Source: Paludibacteraceae bacterium (GTDB lineage: Bacteria; Bacteroidota; Bacteroidia; Bacteroidales; Paludibacteraceae). Taken from it: a stretch of 56,412 nt of DNA. Below the pieces are notes generated by a model, which saw only the letters and a list, made by a program, of their open reading frames with translations, did not search any database and was not told the DNA's origin. Made by a program: the position numbers and the translations under genes. The stretch spans positions 1 through 56,412 of the forward strand of contig JAKSNG010000011.1 in assembly GCA_024400125.1 (NCBI GenBank), written 5' to 3'. Positions 1-7,426 of the stretch are shown piece after piece (within the stretch, counting starts at the first letter, position 1; every line of letters starts with the position of its first letter).

Positions 1-109
1 TGTAAGTGACATTCTCCCATTCATCAAAGTCAGCTGGAAGCAGTGCTTCGAGTTGGTCAATGAGTTGTGTTTTTCCTCCAACCCATTTGACAAATGGTTT
101 CGCTTTCAT
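1..109 (-). CDS. Dam-type DNA adenine methyltransferase, N-terminal fragment (runs off window)
   Basis: The first 36 codons of a minus-strand gene are visible and the rest lies outside the window. The N-terminus contains PFVKWVGGKTQL, which matches the S-adenosylmethionine-binding start of D12-class (Dam/DpnII-type) N6-adenine methyltransferases (usual form PFxKWAGGKxxL), followed by a leucine-rich helix ending in LLPADFDEW. Such enzymes methylate adenine in short palindromes, either as orphan methylases or as part of a restriction system. The ATG at 109 lies 19 nt downstream of a clear TACCTTTG promoter box. The neighbouring gene is a broken DUF1016 nuclease carrying an identical leader, so the pair may have been acquired together. 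Function is recognised from a short stretch only, so the target site is unknown. Confidence 0.8.
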   Translation of the reverse strand, partial: MKAKPFVKWVGGKTQLIDQLEALLPADFDEWENVTY

Positions 110-128
110 CGTATTTTCAATTTCGCTG

Positions 129-160
129 CAAAGGTACAATAAATTTCTGATATGTGCAAA
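129..160 (-). promoter_or_regulatory. Bacteroidetes sigma-A promoter of the Dam-type gene
   Basis: On the minus strand a TTTG box (157-160) and a TACCTTTG box (129-136) are separated by exactly 20 nt. This fits the Bacteroidetes -33/-7 consensus. Transcription would start about 14 nt before the methyltransferase ATG. Confidence 0.75.
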
Positions 161-169
161 TATTTTTGC

Positions 170-265
170 AAAATTTTCGACTTGCGGTAAATTTAGGGTT
201 GCTTAAGGTATGCTTAAGGTATGCTTGCAAAATTTTTGACTTCTGCGCCACAAGTCGAAAATTTT
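170..265. repeat. 15-bp inverted repeat with an 11-bp tandem duplication between the arms
   Basis: The arm AAAATTTTCGACTTG at 170-184 is repeated as its exact reverse complement at 251-265. Between the arms GCTTAAGGTAT occurs twice in tandem (201-211 and 212-222), and a partial third copy of the arm, GCAAAATTTTTGACTT, lies at about 227-242. The region is AT-rich, non-coding and sits between the methyltransferase promoter and the nuclease remnant. Its role is unknown; it could be a terminator-like structure for the remnant or a scar of rearrangement. Confidence 0.6.
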
Positions 266-311
266 TCGTGTACAATGGTATGGTGACTGTTTTTGTGTCG
301 TATAGCGTCCT

Positions 312-804
312 CTATTCCTTACTTTGCTGCAACGCAAAAATTTCTTTCTGACGCTCTATCTCACGGCGTAACTCTTCTTTAGATGGCATAACTCCACATT
401 TGGCTTGTTGCTTCTTGTAGATACCAATCACGAGCGTCCTTATTGGTCACACTGAGTAAGCGACGATAGTGAGACCATGTCAAAATTCCACAAGGTGTGT
501 GGAATATTTCAGGGAAAGTTAAATAAAATTGGCGACAGTAGTATAAATTTTGAGTAGAAAAACCCTTCCCGAATTCAATAGTCAATGCTTCGGATAGTTG
601 AATAAGCAATTGCTTTCCGTATTCGGCACGCTCTTTACCCTGTTGTTCTTCTTCAACAATGCGTTGCCCGATTGACCAATACATCTTAACCATCGCTTGA
701 TTGATAGCTGCGTATGCTTGCTGCCGACTTTGGTTAACAAGGAGCTTAATGTCATTGATAAAATTGAGACTTAATTCTCCTCTTTGTTTTACTATGGCAT
801 TCAT
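312..804 (-). pseudogene. DUF1016 (YhcG-type) nuclease, broken by internal deletion
   Basis: From the ATG at 804 the reading frame encodes a typical DUF1016 N-terminal helical domain. It includes NQSRQQAYAAINQAMVKMYWS, then RAEYGKQLLIQLS, GKGFSTQNLYYCRQFY and LTWSHYRRLLSV, and then DWYLQEATSQMWS before a premature stop at 379. The C-terminal PDDEXK nuclease domain is missing. Directly after the stop, in another frame, the codons down to 312 read PSKEELRREIERQKEIFA, which looks like the extreme C-terminus of the same family. The simplest reading is that one internal deletion removed about 150-200 codons and shifted the frame. Intact relatives are about 330-380 residues. Family members are predicted nucleases often found near restriction-modification genes. 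The remnant keeps an intact promoter. Confidence 0.8.
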
Positions 805-830
805 ATTAACTATTGTTTTCAATTTCGCTG

Positions 831-862
831 CAAAGGTACAATAAAAAATCCAAATACACAAA
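831..862 (-). promoter_or_regulatory. Promoter of the DUF1016 remnant, same leader as the Dam-type gene
   Basis: The minus strand carries TTTG (859-862), a 20-nt spacer and TACCTTTG (831-838). Bases 816-845 are identical to 114-143 upstream of the methyltransferase, so both genes carry the same -7 box and initially transcribed region. Confidence 0.75.
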
Positions 863-882
863 TTTTTGGGGTAAAAAATGTA

Positions 883-1094
883 TTTTTATTAAAATGTGCT
901 GTTATTTCGGACGCCGCCTGCTAAGCCACACTAATATCCACCCCACGCATTCCCCCGAATGGCTATTCGCGCTGCAAGGGAAGTGCTTTTTCAAAAAAGC
1001 GGGCAGCTTACTGCTCCTACTGAGCCCGTCTATACCACTATGAGCAAGCTCATATGGTTAAGCCGTACTCATTTAGACGATTTTAGATAAAATC
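883..1094. repeat. Mosaic non-coding element, copy A
   Basis: This gene-free stretch (805-1187 is non-coding) contains five short blocks that are exactly shared with 3609-3791. They are TTTTTATTAAAATGTGC (883-899), TTCGGACGCCGCCT (906-919), ATTCCCCCGAAT (949-960), TATGAGCAAGCTC (1039-1051) and AGATAAAATC (1085-1094). The sequence between blocks is unrelated between copies and rich in small hairpins, for example GCTTTTTCAAAAAAGC near 990 and GAGCAAGCTC. The element ends about 40 nt upstream of the promoter of the next gene. It could be a decayed repeat family, a structured RNA or an upstream control region. No open frame across it looks real. Confidence 0.55.
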
Positions 1095-1135
1095 CACCGC
1101 TTTTTTGGAAAAAAACACTTTTTTTCTTGTCAAGT

Positions 1136-1167
1136 ATTGCACATCCCAAAAAAATGTAGTAATTTTG
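1136..1167 (+). promoter_or_regulatory. Promoter of the Big2-domain secreted protein
   Basis: An ATTG box at 1136-1139, a 20-nt spacer and TAATTTTG at 1160-1167 lie 20 nt before the ATG at 1188. The core resembles the promoter at 3821-3852, including a common GCACAT/CCAAAAAA stretch in the spacer. Confidence 0.6.
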
Positions 1168-1187
1168 CAGCGAAAAAGTTTGTATCT

Positions 1188-2399
1188 ATGAAAAAATATC
1201 TATTCTTACTTGTAAGTTTGGTTATTGTTGCGGCTACAAGTTCCGCAAAAAGTTTTACTATCGTGTTTGGTAATGAGGAAGATTTGCCCGTGGAATTTTA
1301 TGAAACGGAATCTGCCAGTACAGTCATTTCACAAGGTTTGCAATATGTGACGGCAACACCATTCTTGCAATGCCAAAACGCTTATATCGGCGATGTCCCC
1401 GATGCTGTTCGTCTGGGAACTTCGGATAAGACACATGGCGAAGGTATATTGGAAATAGCACTGGCTAAAAAAGATACCGTAACAACGATTGTAGTGAATG
1501 GGCGTCTCTACAACGAGAATAAAGCTGCTACGCTGAATGTCAATAAGGCAGGTGCACAAGACTTGACAAAGAACAATACCAATCTGACCTACGAAATCAA
1601 TAGCGCTATTCAATCGATATTGTTGGAAACAAGTCGCTATGCATACATCAATTCGATTACCGTCAATACAGGCAAGATTGATACGGTCTTTATCTCTAAG
1701 ATTGAGTTGAAGACAGATAATAAAGACATCATTATGGTTGGCAATAGCACCAAAATATATGTCACATTAACGCCATCCAATGCGACCGTTAAACAACTCA
1801 AATGGACCAGTAGCGACACTAAGATTGCTACGGTGAATGAGCAGGGTATTGTGACTGGTGTTGCTCCAGGTAAAGTGACAATCACGGCAACGGCTCAAGA
1901 TGGTACAGGCGTGAGTGCAACTTATGCCATAACGGTCATTCCATACGAAGTGCTGAAAGTTACTTGCCAGCAGGCTTTTCTGATTGCACAAGATTTATGG
2001 GAAGAAGAGTTTACAGACGAGGTTTATGAGATTTCTGGCTATATCACGGATATATATGACACGTATGTCGATGACAATGGTCGCCAAACATTCTATATGG
2101 CTGATAGTCCAAATGGAGGACATGTTGTTCGTGCTAAAAAACCATTAGTGCCAGTTGGTTACACACGTTTTCAAACAGGAATGCGTGTGCTGTTAATCGG
2201 TCCCATGACCTGCTATTGGGAACAAGACGCTTCTCATTATGTGGCAATGGTTGAGCGTGGGGAAGTGCAGATATTAGAACCAACCGATTGTACTCCAATA
2301 GTTACGCGCTCTAACAACAGCAAATATATAGAAAACGGACAACTTATCATTGTTCATGAAGGTGTCCGTTTCAATGCACAAGGTCTTAGAATCGATTAA
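1188..2399 (+). CDS. Secreted protein with Big2 (bacterial Ig-like) domain and short C-terminal tail motif
   Basis: The protein has 403 residues, starting at the ATG at 1188, which directly precedes a signal peptide (MKKYLFLLVSLVIVAATSSA). A beta-rich N-terminal domain of unknown type is followed by a Big2 fold at roughly residues 165-250, recognised by WTSSDTKIATVNEQGIVTGV and GKVTITATA. A domain of about 110 residues follows (residues 255-370, YEISGYITDIYDTYVDDNG onwards) that looks like the OB-fold domain of Bacteroidetes secreted proteins. The last 26 residues (YIENGQLIIVHEGVRFNAQG) match the tails of two other secreted proteins in the window. It is probably exported and surface or matrix associated; the ligand is unknown. 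Its 3' end overlaps the convergent neighbour by 4 nt. Confidence 0.7.
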   Translation: MKKYLFLLVSLVIVAATSSAKSFTIVFGNEEDLPVEFYETESASTVISQGLQYVTATPFLQCQNAYIGDVPDAVRLGTSDKTHGEGILEIALAKKDTVTTIVVNGRLYNENKAATLNVNKAGAQDLTKNNTNLTYEINSAIQSILLETSRYAYINSITVNTGKIDTVFISKIELKTDNKDIIMVGNSTKIYVTLTPSNATVKQLKWTSSDTKIATVNEQGIVTGVAPGKVTITATAQDGTGVSATYAITVIPYEVLKVTCQQAFLIAQDLWEEEFTDEVYEISGYITDIYDTYVDDNGRQTFYMADSPNGGHVVRAKKPLVPVGYTRFQTGMRVLLIGPMTCYWEQDASHYVAMVERGEVQILEPTDCTPIVTRSNNSKYIENGQLIIVHEGVRFNAQGLRID

Positions 2400-3448
2400 A
2401 ATTCTTGTCCCATAACAGAATAACGCACGTTGTTTCGGATAATCACGAGATGACCATTCTCAATGCGTTTACTATAAGGCATTGAGGGTGTTGCTGGCAG
2501 TGCCTGCACCTCAGTGTCACGGCACGAAGGACGCAATGTGTAAGGGACATAGATGGGATTCTCCAATGAGAAATCGTTGGCTGTAATGGCAGAGATAGGA
2601 ATGCTGCGAAGAGTGCCTTGATGGCGCTTGTAGGTAGTGATTTCTTTCACATCGTAGGTGATGTCATAGGTGGTGTTAGTGACGCACGAAATAGTGCATG
2701 TGCCCTCTACCAGTTTATTCTCAACGAATGCCCCTCCCTGAAAATAGGCGTAGGAGGTAAATTTCTTATTGATGCAGCCCGGATGGTCTGATTTATTAGG
2801 GTCTGTGATAGTGTAAGTGCCACAGAGGTCGGTTGCCGAAGCAGAGAATAAGTCCAAACGCATGACATGTCCATCGTTGCCTTCTATACCTTGTCCGTCA
2901 TACGTCAAGTCTTTAGACGTGAGCCATAATTGGTGATTATAATAGGTGTAGGGCGTTTCACCGCTGTAGTGGCCATAGTACAAGTCAACACCCCGAACCA
3001 AAGTCGTGTCAATAGGTTCATCTTGACCTCCGTCACCAGCCACTTTGAGTGTCATGAACTTGAGTTGCCCGGCATCTCGGGTGTTTTTGCCGTAGTCGGC
3101 TTTCTCGCTGATGGTAAACGTGACAGATGTGGCTTCTCCATTCCATACGGGGTCTGTCTGCACATCTTGTTGCATACTGCCTACAGAGGGAGTCAACTTA
3201 GCCAATTGTTTTATATCGCATGAACCAAAAGTAATCGTGCGCATGGTCTCTGTGGAAGAGATGGTCAACTTCCCTTTGGCATAGACGCAGAAGTAACCCG
3301 AAGCGAGCATTTGTGGTTTGGTTTGACCGTCGCCTTTTTCGGCAGTAATGGTAACGCCTTGTGCGGTGCCTGTGAGTGGTGACTTTTGTTGAACATCAAA
3401 GATGTCAGACATCAATAACGTGATGACGCTTAGAATAATAGACAACAT
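2396..3448 (-). CDS. Secreted beta-rich protein of unknown function with C-terminal tail motif
   Basis: The protein has 350 residues. The N-terminal MLSIILSVITLLMSD is a short hydrophobic segment that may act as a signal peptide or anchor. The first half is beta-rich, with a repeated ITFGSCDIKQL-type pattern, as in proteins of Bacteroidales that carry a predicted carbohydrate-binding or lectin-like fold. The second half (about residues 150-310, GVDLYYGHYSGETPYTYYNH onwards) is a second beta domain. The end, KRIENGHLVIIRNNVRYSVM, is the same tail motif as in the convergent neighbour. No enzyme motif is visible. The start was chosen because a TACTTTTG promoter box lies 32 nt upstream. It may act at the cell surface with its neighbour, but this is only suggested by the shared tail. 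Confidence 0.6.
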   Translation of the reverse strand: MLSIILSVITLLMSDIFDVQQKSPLTGTAQGVTITAEKGDGQTKPQMLASGYFCVYAKGKLTISSTETMRTITFGSCDIKQLAKLTPSVGSMQQDVQTDPVWNGEATSVTFTISEKADYGKNTRDAGQLKFMTLKVAGDGGQDEPIDTTLVRGVDLYYGHYSGETPYTYYNHQLWLTSKDLTYDGQGIEGNDGHVMRLDLFSASATDLCGTYTITDPNKSDHPGCINKKFTSYAYFQGGAFVENKLVEGTCTISCVTNTTYDITYDVKEITTYKRHQGTLRSIPISAITANDFSLENPIYVPYTLRPSCRDTEVQALPATPSMPYSKRIENGHLVIIRNNVRYSVMGQEF

Positions 3449-3479
3449 ATCAATTGGATTTTAGCGAGTATTAATGCTG

Positions 3480-3511
3480 CAAAAGTACAGCTTTTTTTTG
3501 ATATATGCAAA
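3480..3511 (-). promoter_or_regulatory. Promoter of the secreted protein at 2396-3448
   Basis: The minus strand has TTTG (3508-3511), a 20-nt spacer and TACTTTTG (3480-3487), about 32 nt before the ATG at 3448. Confidence 0.7.
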
Positions 3512-3513
3512 TT

Positions 3514-3842
3514 TTTTTGCGAAAAAGTTTGCACATTCCAAAAAATTGTTGTACTGCTTCCGTGTATTGCTTAGGATTTCTTATCTCGCAAAGCTCGAAC
3601 GATTACCTTTCGGACGCCGCCTTTCAACTATGTTGAAATTCCCCCGAATAGTAAACGGCATTTTTATTAAAATGTGCAAGAGGTCGCAAAATATGCAAAA
3701 CGGCATAGCCGTCCCTGCCGACGATAGCCTCATCCTTATATGAGCAAGCTCCCAACGGATAACGCTACCGCCTGCATAGATAGATAAAATCTATCTTTTT
3801 TGCATATTTTTGCGAAAAAGTTTGCACATTCCAAAAAATTGT
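3514..3842. repeat. 36-bp direct repeat: a full promoter core and a decayed copy
   Basis: Bases 3514-3549 are identical to 3807-3842 over 36 nt, including the TTTGCACATTCC segment that forms the -33 box. The downstream copy continues into a TACCTTTG -7 box (3845-3852). The upstream copy continues into TGTACTGCTTCC, which does not match. The 257 nt between the copies hold mosaic element copy B. This looks like a duplication of the promoter region followed by decay of one copy. Confidence 0.7.
3609..3791. repeat. Mosaic non-coding element, copy B
   Basis: This is the second copy of the element at 883-1094, within a gene-free stretch (3449-3856). It has TTCGGACGCCGCCT (3609-3622), ATTCCCCCGAAT (3638-3649), TTTTTATTAAAATGTGC (3661-3677), TATGAGCAAGCTC (3739-3751) and AGATAAAATC (3782-3791). 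One block has a different position relative to copy A. TTTCAACTATGTTGAAA between the first two blocks can form a hairpin closed further by TTCGG/CCGAA. It ends 29 nt before the -33 box of the following gene, much as in copy A. Confidence 0.55.
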
Positions 3843-3852
3843 ATTACCTTTG
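3821..3852 (+). promoter_or_regulatory. Promoter of the GT4 gene, almost no leader
   Basis: TTTG at 3821-3824, a 20-nt spacer and TACCTTTG at 3845-3852. Only 4 nt separate the -7 box from the ATG at 3857, so the transcript should begin at or beside the start codon. Confidence 0.75.
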
Positions 3853-3856
3853 CGGC

Positions 3857-4975
3857 ATGAAAATAATTATCTTAGGTACAGCGTGGCCGTATCGCGGTGG
3901 TTTGGCTACATTCAATGAGCGTTTGGCTCGTCAATTTCAAGACGAGGGACATGATGTTCAGATTTGGACATTCACTCTTCAGTATCCTGCTATACTTTTT
4001 CCAGGCAAGACCCAATACACATCAGACCCTGCTCCGAAAAATCTGCAGATTGATCGTCGTCTCAACTCCTGCAATCCATTCAATTGGCTTCGCATAGCAC
4101 GACAACTCAAACGTCTGCAACCAGATGTGCTCATTTGCTGCTATTGGATGGCGTTTTTTGCCCCTCTCTACGGCACCATTTGTCGCATTGTGAAACGCAA
4201 TCGTCATACACGTTGTGTGGCGTTAGTGCACAATATGTTCCCTCACGAGAAGAGCGTTTTAGATAAACTGTTTGCTCCCTATTTTGTGCATAGTCAGGAT
4301 GCTTTTGTGGCTTTGAGTGAGTCGGTCGTTAAGGATATACATACATTGACCAACGCCCCTGCTACATCTTCGCCACATCCTATCTATGACCATTATGGTG
4401 CACGATTGAGTAAGGAAGATGCGTGCGCGCGCATAGGACTTAATCCTGATAAGCAATATATGCTGTTCTTCGGTTTGGTGCGTGCATACAAAGGGTTAGA
4501 CTTGCTGCTGGACGCAATGGGGAAACTGAAAGATACGCTGCCCAACGTGAACTTATTGATAGCAGGCGAATTCTATGAGGACGAAGATAAGTATCGTCAA
4601 CAAATAGCGCAAGAGGGATTGACGGAACGAGTGATTATTCGCAATGAGTTTATTCCAGATGGTGAATTGGCAGCCTATTTTGGCGCTTCAGATTTGATTG
4701 TGCAACCGTATAAATCTGCCACGCAGAGTGGGGTAACGCAGGTCGCTTTTCACTTTGAGAAACCTATCCTCGTCACCAACGTTGGTGGCTTAGGCGAGAT
4801 TGTCCATCACGGCAAAATGGGTTATGCGGTTACACCAGATGCACAAGAAATAGCATCTTCTATTGAAGACTACTTCTCGCACCATCGCCAGCAGGACTTC
4901 ACCGCCTATTTGCAAAAAGAGAAACTCCATTACGGCTGGAACAAACTGACCATGGCATTCAAAAATATTCTGTAA
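3857..4975 (+). CDS. Glycosyltransferase family 4
   Basis: This 372-residue cytoplasmic GT-B enzyme transfers a sugar from a nucleotide donor to a growing surface glycan. The N-terminal MKIIILGTAWPYRGGLATFN is the glycine-rich acceptor-domain start typical of GT4 enzymes, which fixes the start at 3857. The C-terminal half has the donor-site pattern: MLFFGLVRAYKGLDLLLDA near residue 200, then IIRNEFIPDGELAAYFGASD and QSGVTQVAFHFEKPILVTNV with the conserved small/glycine loop and VGGLGEIV. The protein has the usual length for the family. A 12-nt gap to the YfhO-type gene suggests co-transcription. Donor and acceptor cannot be read from the sequence. Confidence 0.85.
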   Translation: MKIIILGTAWPYRGGLATFNERLARQFQDEGHDVQIWTFTLQYPAILFPGKTQYTSDPAPKNLQIDRRLNSCNPFNWLRIARQLKRLQPDVLICCYWMAFFAPLYGTICRIVKRNRHTRCVALVHNMFPHEKSVLDKLFAPYFVHSQDAFVALSESVVKDIHTLTNAPATSSPHPIYDHYGARLSKEDACARIGLNPDKQYMLFFGLVRAYKGLDLLLDAMGKLKDTLPNVNLLIAGEFYEDEDKYRQQIAQEGLTERVIIRNEFIPDGELAAYFGASDLIVQPYKSATQSGVTQVAFHFEKPILVTNVGGLGEIVHHGKMGYAVTPDAQEIASSIEDYFSHHRQQDFTAYLQKEKLHYGWNKLTMAFKNIL

Positions 4976-4987
4976 AAACTGAACATT

Positions 4988-7426
4988 ATGAAAAATATCA
5001 ATTGGAAAAAACTTCTCCCGTATGTGTTGGCTATTGTGGCATTTTTGACGATAGCGATGTTGTATTGTTCTCCTTTATTGGAGGGTAAGGTGCTACAAGC
5101 AGGGGATGTGAACAACTGGAAAGGTGCTGCGCAAGAAGCTCGTGAGTTTTACGATAAAGAGGGGTATAGTCCTTGGTGGACTAATTCGATGTTCGGAGGC
5201 ATGCCAACCTATCAGATTACAGGAAACCTGCCTTCTGGTCTTGTTCGTGCTCATGTTGAACATATCTCGCACTTTGGCTTCTTTGAAGATTTCAACGCCA
5301 TCGGAATCATTGCTGCCTATTTCTTTGGCTTCTTCCTAATGCTGAGATGTTTTGGAGTTAATCCGTGGCTCAGTTTAGTGGGCGGATTGGCAATAGGTAT
5401 GTCTTCGTATTTCTTCCTCATTATCCCTGCCGGACACATTACCAAGGCAGCCGGTTTGGGATTTTTGGCACCTATGATAGGTGGGTTTTATGCCATTTTC
5501 CGAAAGAAATATTGGCTCGGTGCACCATTGGTAACACTATATGGCATATTGGGTATTACCATGCACCCACAAATGACCTATTATGTCTGTATGTTATTGG
5601 GTATCATGGCAATAGCAGAACTATATATCCACATCTCCGAGAAGCGTTGGAAAGATTTAGGAATAGGTGTAGGTGTTCTTGTTCTGTGTGGTTTACTCAT
5701 TTTTGGTACTAAACTCAGTTGGTGGCAGATGAATCAAGGCTATCTTAAGGAGACTATGCGTGGCGGACATAGCGAACTGACGCAACCCGATGTAGATAAG
5801 TCTCAACCGGCAGGTCTGGACATTGATTATGCGACAGCATGGAGTTACGGCAAAGCCGAGACGTTTACTCTTCTCATTCCTAATATGATGGGTGGTGCAA
5901 GTGGATACAATGTGGGCGACAAGTCTGTGTTATACGATGAGATGGTCAAAGCTCGCATCCCTAAAGGATCTGCTAAACAGTTCTGTCAGCAAGCGCCTAC
6001 TTATTGGGGAGAAAAAGCATTTACTTCCGGTGCAGTTTATGTGGGGGCGATTATCTGTTTCCTCTTTGTCTTAGGTCTGATTATTGTGCCTGGTGCATAT
6101 AAATGGGCGTTGCTTGCAGCAACCATTTTCTCTATTCTGCTCGCATGGGGACGCAATTTTATGCCGTTTACGCAGTTCTTCTACGACTATTTCCCGATGT
6201 ACAATAAATTCCGCGCGGTGGAGAGTATCTTAGTCGTGGCGGAGATAACAATGCCATTGCTCGCAATCTTAGGATTGAAACGCATCTTCGAAGCAGAGGA
6301 TAAGAAACAATATCTTCGTCCAATGTATATTGCGGCAGGAGTCACGGCAGGTATCTGTCTTGTCTTTGGTCTCTTTGGAGGTAGTTTATTCGACTTCACC
6401 AGTTCATACGACAATCAATGGAAGTCGCAAGTGGGCGGTGTATATGACATGATAATTGATCAACGCGCAGCTATGCTCAAAACCGATGCATGGCGTTCGT
6501 TTGTCTTTATTGCTTTGGCTTTTGTGGTATTGTGGCTTTATCTTGCAGACAAAATCAAACGCGGTTATGTGTATGCGCTGTTAGGTGTGCTGATATTGGC
6601 AGATATGATTCCTGTGAATCGTCGATTCTTCAATAGCGACAATTTTGTGAGCAAGAAAGATAGCAATCGCTATTTTGCTATGCAGCCTTGGGAGGAGCAG
6701 ATTTTACAAGATAAGTCATTGGATTTTCGTGTCTTTAATGTAGCAGCAAACACTTTCAATGACGCGCGCACGTCCTATCGTCTCAAGTCTATTGGAGGTT
6801 ATTCGGCAGCGAAACTGCGTCGTTATCAAGACTTGATTGATGCGCATATCAGTAAAAATAACTGGAACGTACTCAATATGCTCAATACTAAGTATATCAT
6901 CACGCGCGAGGGTGTATATCCTAATCAGCAAGCTTTTGGTAATGTATGGTTTGTGGATTCGGTGAACTTTGTGCAAACACCAGACGAGGAGAGTGCTGCA
7001 TTGTGGACAACTAATCTTCGCCACGTAGCCGTAGCGGATGCACAGTTCGCGGATATATTAGATGTGAATAAGATTGACTATGCTGTTTTGCCTGCTTTCG
7101 ACAAAGAAGAGATAGTGATGAATACGTATGCTCCGAACGAGTTGACTTATACTTCACGTGCGGAGCATAACAGAGTGGCAGTTTTCTCTGAGATTTACTA
7201 TAAGGAAGGTTGGCACTTGTGTATTGATGGAGAAGAGCGACCAATTGGTCGAGTCAATTATGTGCTCCGTGCAGCAATTATTCCTGCAGGAGAGCATCAA
7301 ATACGTATGTATTTTGAACCGGAAGCATTAAAAACAGACAAGTGGTGCGTAGCTATCTTGATAGTGGCAATCGTGCTTAGTCTGATGGGGCTTGGAGTGT
7401 ATCTTTTCTCCAAAGTTCGCCAATAA
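4988..7426 (+). CDS. YfhO-type polytopic membrane protein
   Basis: The 812-residue protein has a first transmembrane helix at residues 10-30 and roughly a dozen more across residues 90-560. The extracytoplasmic loop after the first helix contains QAGDVNNWKGAAQE and SMFGGMPTYQ, the conserved acidic loop of YfhO/GT-C-like membrane proteins. The C-terminal soluble part (residues 570-780) is beta-rich and is followed by a last helix (CVAILIVAIVLSLMGLGVYL). In Firmicutes YfhO is needed for glycosylation of lipoteichoic acid, and Bacteroidetes homologues are assumed to be glycan membrane transferases. It lies 12 nt after a GT4 gene. Its last 50 nt overlap the convergent GT4 gene. Confidence 0.75.
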   Translation: MKNINWKKLLPYVLAIVAFLTIAMLYCSPLLEGKVLQAGDVNNWKGAAQEAREFYDKEGYSPWWTNSMFGGMPTYQITGNLPSGLVRAHVEHISHFGFFEDFNAIGIIAAYFFGFFLMLRCFGVNPWLSLVGGLAIGMSSYFFLIIPAGHITKAAGLGFLAPMIGGFYAIFRKKYWLGAPLVTLYGILGITMHPQMTYYVCMLLGIMAIAELYIHISEKRWKDLGIGVGVLVLCGLLIFGTKLSWWQMNQGYLKETMRGGHSELTQPDVDKSQPAGLDIDYATAWSYGKAETFTLLIPNMMGGASGYNVGDKSVLYDEMVKARIPKGSAKQFCQQAPTYWGEKAFTSGAVYVGAIICFLFVLGLIIVPGAYKWALLAATIFSILLAWGRNFMPFTQFFYDYFPMYNKFRAVESILVVAEITMPLLAILGLKRIFEAEDKKQYLRPMYIAAGVTAGICLVFGLFGGSLFDFTSSYDNQWKSQVGGVYDMIIDQRAAMLKTDAWRSFVFIALAFVVLWLYLADKIKRGYVYALLGVLILADMIPVNRRFFNSDNFVSKKDSNRYFAMQPWEEQILQDKSLDFRVFNVAANTFNDARTSYRLKSIGGYSAAKLRRYQDLIDAHISKNNWNVLNMLNTKYIITREGVYPNQQAFGNVWFVDSVNFVQTPDEESAALWTTNLRHVAVADAQFADILDVNKIDYAVLPAFDKEEIVMNTYAPNELTYTSRAEHNRVAVFSEIYYKEGWHLCIDGEERPIGRVNYVLRAAIIPAGEHQIRMYFEPEALKTDKWCVAILIVAIVLSLMGLGVYLFSKVRQ

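Noticed and set aside
805..1187. Small open frames across the mosaic elements (for example one reading IFIKMC and FGRRL in both copies)
   Set aside because: The shared peptide pieces come from the shared DNA blocks, their order differs and there is no start signal or protein-like composition.
3449..3856. A riboswitch upstream of the GT4 gene
   Set aside because: The predicted transcript starts at the start codon, so the hairpins lie upstream of transcription.
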